Below are positions 6,992 through 8,326 of a stretch of 8,326 nucleotides of DNA, in pieces (the stretch's first letter is position 1; each line of letters starts with the position of its first letter). Both the position numbers and the translations under genes were made by a program. The stretch covers positions 1-8,326 of the forward strand of contig JBJMSU010000004.1 in NCBI GenBank assembly GCA_045801465.1, written 5' to 3'. Source of the stretch: DATFWC01 sp045801465. GTDB lineage: Bacteria; Pseudomonadota; Alphaproteobacteria; Rhizobiales; Xanthobacteraceae. A model generated the notes under the pieces. It was given only the letters and a program-made list of their open reading frames with translations, made no database searches and had not been told where the DNA came from.

Positions 6992-7987
6992 TCAGTCGAT
7001 GCGCACGCCGGAGGCCTTGACGACCTCCTGCCATTTGGCGCGCTCGTGACGGGTGAAGTCGGCGAACGCATCCGGCGTCATCGGGGCGGGCTCGCCGCCG
7101 AGCTTCCTCAGTGCCGCTGCCACCTCGGGCGATTCGAAGATGCGTTTCACCTCGCCGGCGATGTTGTCGACGATGGGCCGCGGCGTGCCGGCCGGCGCGA
7201 ACAGGCCTTGCCATCCGGTCGCTTCGTAGCCTTTGACGGTCTCGCCGACCGTCGGAACATCCGGTGCGGCGGGGCTGCGTTTCGGCGTCGTCACCGCGAT
7301 CGCCCGCACCGACCCGGATTGCGCATGCGGCCAAGCGGTCGTCATGCTGTCGAATGCGAGGTCGATATGCCCGCCGATCATGCTGTTGAGTTCCTCCGAC
7401 GTGCTGCGGAACGGGACATGGATCATCTTGGTCCCGGTCGCCAACTGGAACATCACGGCGGAGAGATGCGACGAGGTGCCGTTCCCCGATGACCCGTAGT
7501 TGACCTTTCCGTCGTTCGCCTTGAGGTACTCGATCAGCTCCGCCACTGTCCTGGCCGGAACGTTTGGGTTCGCGTACAGAAGATTCGGCAGCTGAATGAG
7601 CAGCGAGACGGGCTGGAAGTCCCGCTCGGCGTCGAACGGCAGCTTGGAATAAAGAAACGGGTTGATGGCCTGAGTGCTCACGGTCCCGATGAACAAAGTA
7701 TAGCCGTCGTTCGGCGCCTTCGCCACATAGGCGGCGGCGATGCTGCCGCCGGCGCCGCCCCGGTTCTCGACGACGAATGGTGTGCCGAACTTGGCTTGTA
7801 GGTGCTGGGACAATAGGCGGGCGAGCAGATCGGCAGAGCCGCCGGCCGAGAATGGAACCACGACCGTGACCTGCCGCTGCGGCCAGTTGTCTTGGGCCTG
7901 AGCGGGCATCGATGCCACCGCTAGAGCCGCCGCGACGAGGCTGCCGATCACTGTCTTGGCACTGAAATGCTTGCGTCCATTGTTCAT
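6992..7987 (-). CDS. Tripartite tricarboxylate transporter-type (Bug/TctC) periplasmic solute-binding protein
   Basis: This is a 331-residue Bug-family protein. The N-terminus is a Sec signal peptide: a charged N-N-G-R-K-H region, a hydrophobic stretch of about residues 12-27, and a P-A-Q-A|Q cleavage site near residue 31. The mature part shows family landmarks: V-V-P-F-S-A-G-G-S-A-D (43-53), V-E-N-R-G-G-A-G-G (73-81), D-G-Y-T-L (94-98), and the C-terminal G-L-F-A-P-A-G-T-P (261-269). Bug proteins bind small, usually carboxylated organic compounds; some feed TctAB transporters and others act as sensors. No TctA or TctB gene is present here. The ATG at 7987 is chosen because it begins a proper signal peptide; GCGGG lies nine bases upstream. 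The in-frame ATG at 8029 would put 14 extra residues before it. The gene ends 30 bases before large subunit A, so it is probably in the same operon and may bind that enzyme's substrate. Confidence 0.94.
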   Translation of the reverse strand: MNNGRKHFSAKTVIGSLVAAALAVASMPAQAQDNWPQRQVTVVVPFSAGGSADLLARLLSQHLQAKFGTPFVVENRGGAGGSIAAAYVAKAPNDGYTLFIGTVSTQAINPFLYSKLPFDAERDFQPVSLLIQLPNLLYANPNVPARTVAELIEYLKANDGKVNYGSSGNGTSSHLSAVMFQLATGTKMIHVPFRSTSEELNSMIGGHIDLAFDSMTTAWPHAQSGSVRAIAVTTPKRSPAAPDVPTVGETVKGYEATGWQGLFAPAGTPRPIVDNIAGEVKRIFESPEVAAALRKLGGEPAPMTPDAFADFTRHERAKWQEVVKASGVRID

Positions 7988-8046
7988 GACGATTAACCCG
8001 CCTTTTTGTCGAGAGACGTGGAGGCTCATTGCTTCGCGCAGAATTT

Positions 8047-8326
8047 TCAATCGATACGCGCACCCGACGTTTGGACCGCCTCCCGCCATTTGGCGCGCTC
8101 GGCCTTGAGAAAGTCCGCGAATTGCTCAGGGCTGGACGGCGCCGGCTCGGCGCCCAAATCTTTGAGCTGCGCGAGGACCTGCGGCAACTCGAGGATCCGT
8201 TTCGCCTCCGCCGCGAGGTTGTCGACGATCAGACGCGGCGTGCCGGCCGGCGCGAACAGGCCTTGCCATGCGGTCGCTTGAAATCCGCCAACGGTCTCAC
8301 CGATGGTCGGCAGGTCGGGCGCCGTT
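8047..8326 (-). CDS. Second Bug/TctC solute-binding protein, C-terminal part only (5' end beyond window)
   Basis: The last 92 residues are readable, from T-A-P-D-L-P-T-I-G-E-T-V to S-G-A-R-I-D and a TGA stop. They align without gaps to the C-terminus of the neighbouring binding protein (6992-7987), with about 61 of 91 positions identical by hand count. Shared blocks include W-Q-G-L-F-A-P-A-G-T-P-R, E-R-A-K-W and R-I-D at the end. The frame is open to the window edge. The gene ends 59 bases before the start of its neighbour on the same strand, so the two are a tandem pair and the operon continues to the right. The ligand is unknown. Confidence 0.92.
   Translation of the reverse strand, partial: TAPDLPTIGETVGGFQATAWQGLFAPAGTPRLIVDNLAAEAKRILELPQVLAQLKDLGAEPAPSSPEQFADFLKAERAKWREAVQTSGARID

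Noticed and set aside
6522..8063. 513-codon minus-strand frame across the binding-protein/large-subunit A junction
   Set aside because: It is an out-of-frame shadow of two well-recognised genes, with Arg-rich low-complexity translation and no family features.

Overview
The window is GC-rich and gene-dense, with all genes on the minus strand. It looks like a piece of an alphaproteobacterial chromosome, probably from the Bradyrhizobium/Rhodopseudomonas/Xanthobacteraceae neighbourhood. The clues are the GC-biased codon use, a Bug-type periplasmic binding protein beside a CoxMSL-type molybdenum hydroxylase, and a GIY-YIG protein next to an ATTCC...GGAAT palindromic element. The organism call is inference.

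The layout in transcription order runs from right to left. (1) The 3' end of a Bug/TctC solute-binding protein gene (8047-8326, cut by the window edge). (2) A second, complete Bug/TctC protein (6992-7987), about two-thirds identical to the first over the shared C-terminus. (3) Molybdopterin-binding large subunit A (4628-6961). (4) FAD-binding medium subunit (3721-4578). (5) 2Fe-2S small subunit (3224-3697). (6) Molybdopterin-binding large subunit B (936-3227), whose ATG overlaps the stop of the small subunit. (7) A single-domain cupin (337-867). (8) A short palindromic repeat (about 292-333). (9) A GIY-YIG nuclease-family protein (276 to 1, missing only its last residues).

Genes 1-7 have gaps of at most about 70 bases and read as one operon. 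The M-S-L block (3-5-6 without A) is the usual CoxMSL/xanthine dehydrogenase gene order. The unusual point is a second, clearly paralogous large subunit (A) placed upstream of M, so two catalytic subunits bracket one FAD subunit and one iron-sulfur subunit. The binding-protein gene is also doubled. A reasonable reading is an uptake-plus-oxidation module: periplasmic receptor(s) capture an organic acid or aromatic compound, a cytoplasmic Mo/FAD/FeS hydroxylase oxidises it, and the cupin may act on a product. The substrate cannot be read from the sequence. Neither large subunit has the cysteine loop of true CO dehydrogenase. No transporter membrane genes, regulator or molybdenum-insertion factor lie in the window.

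No tRNA, rRNA, CRISPR array, IS element or convincing terminator was seen, and no gene-free stretch exceeds about 70 bases.
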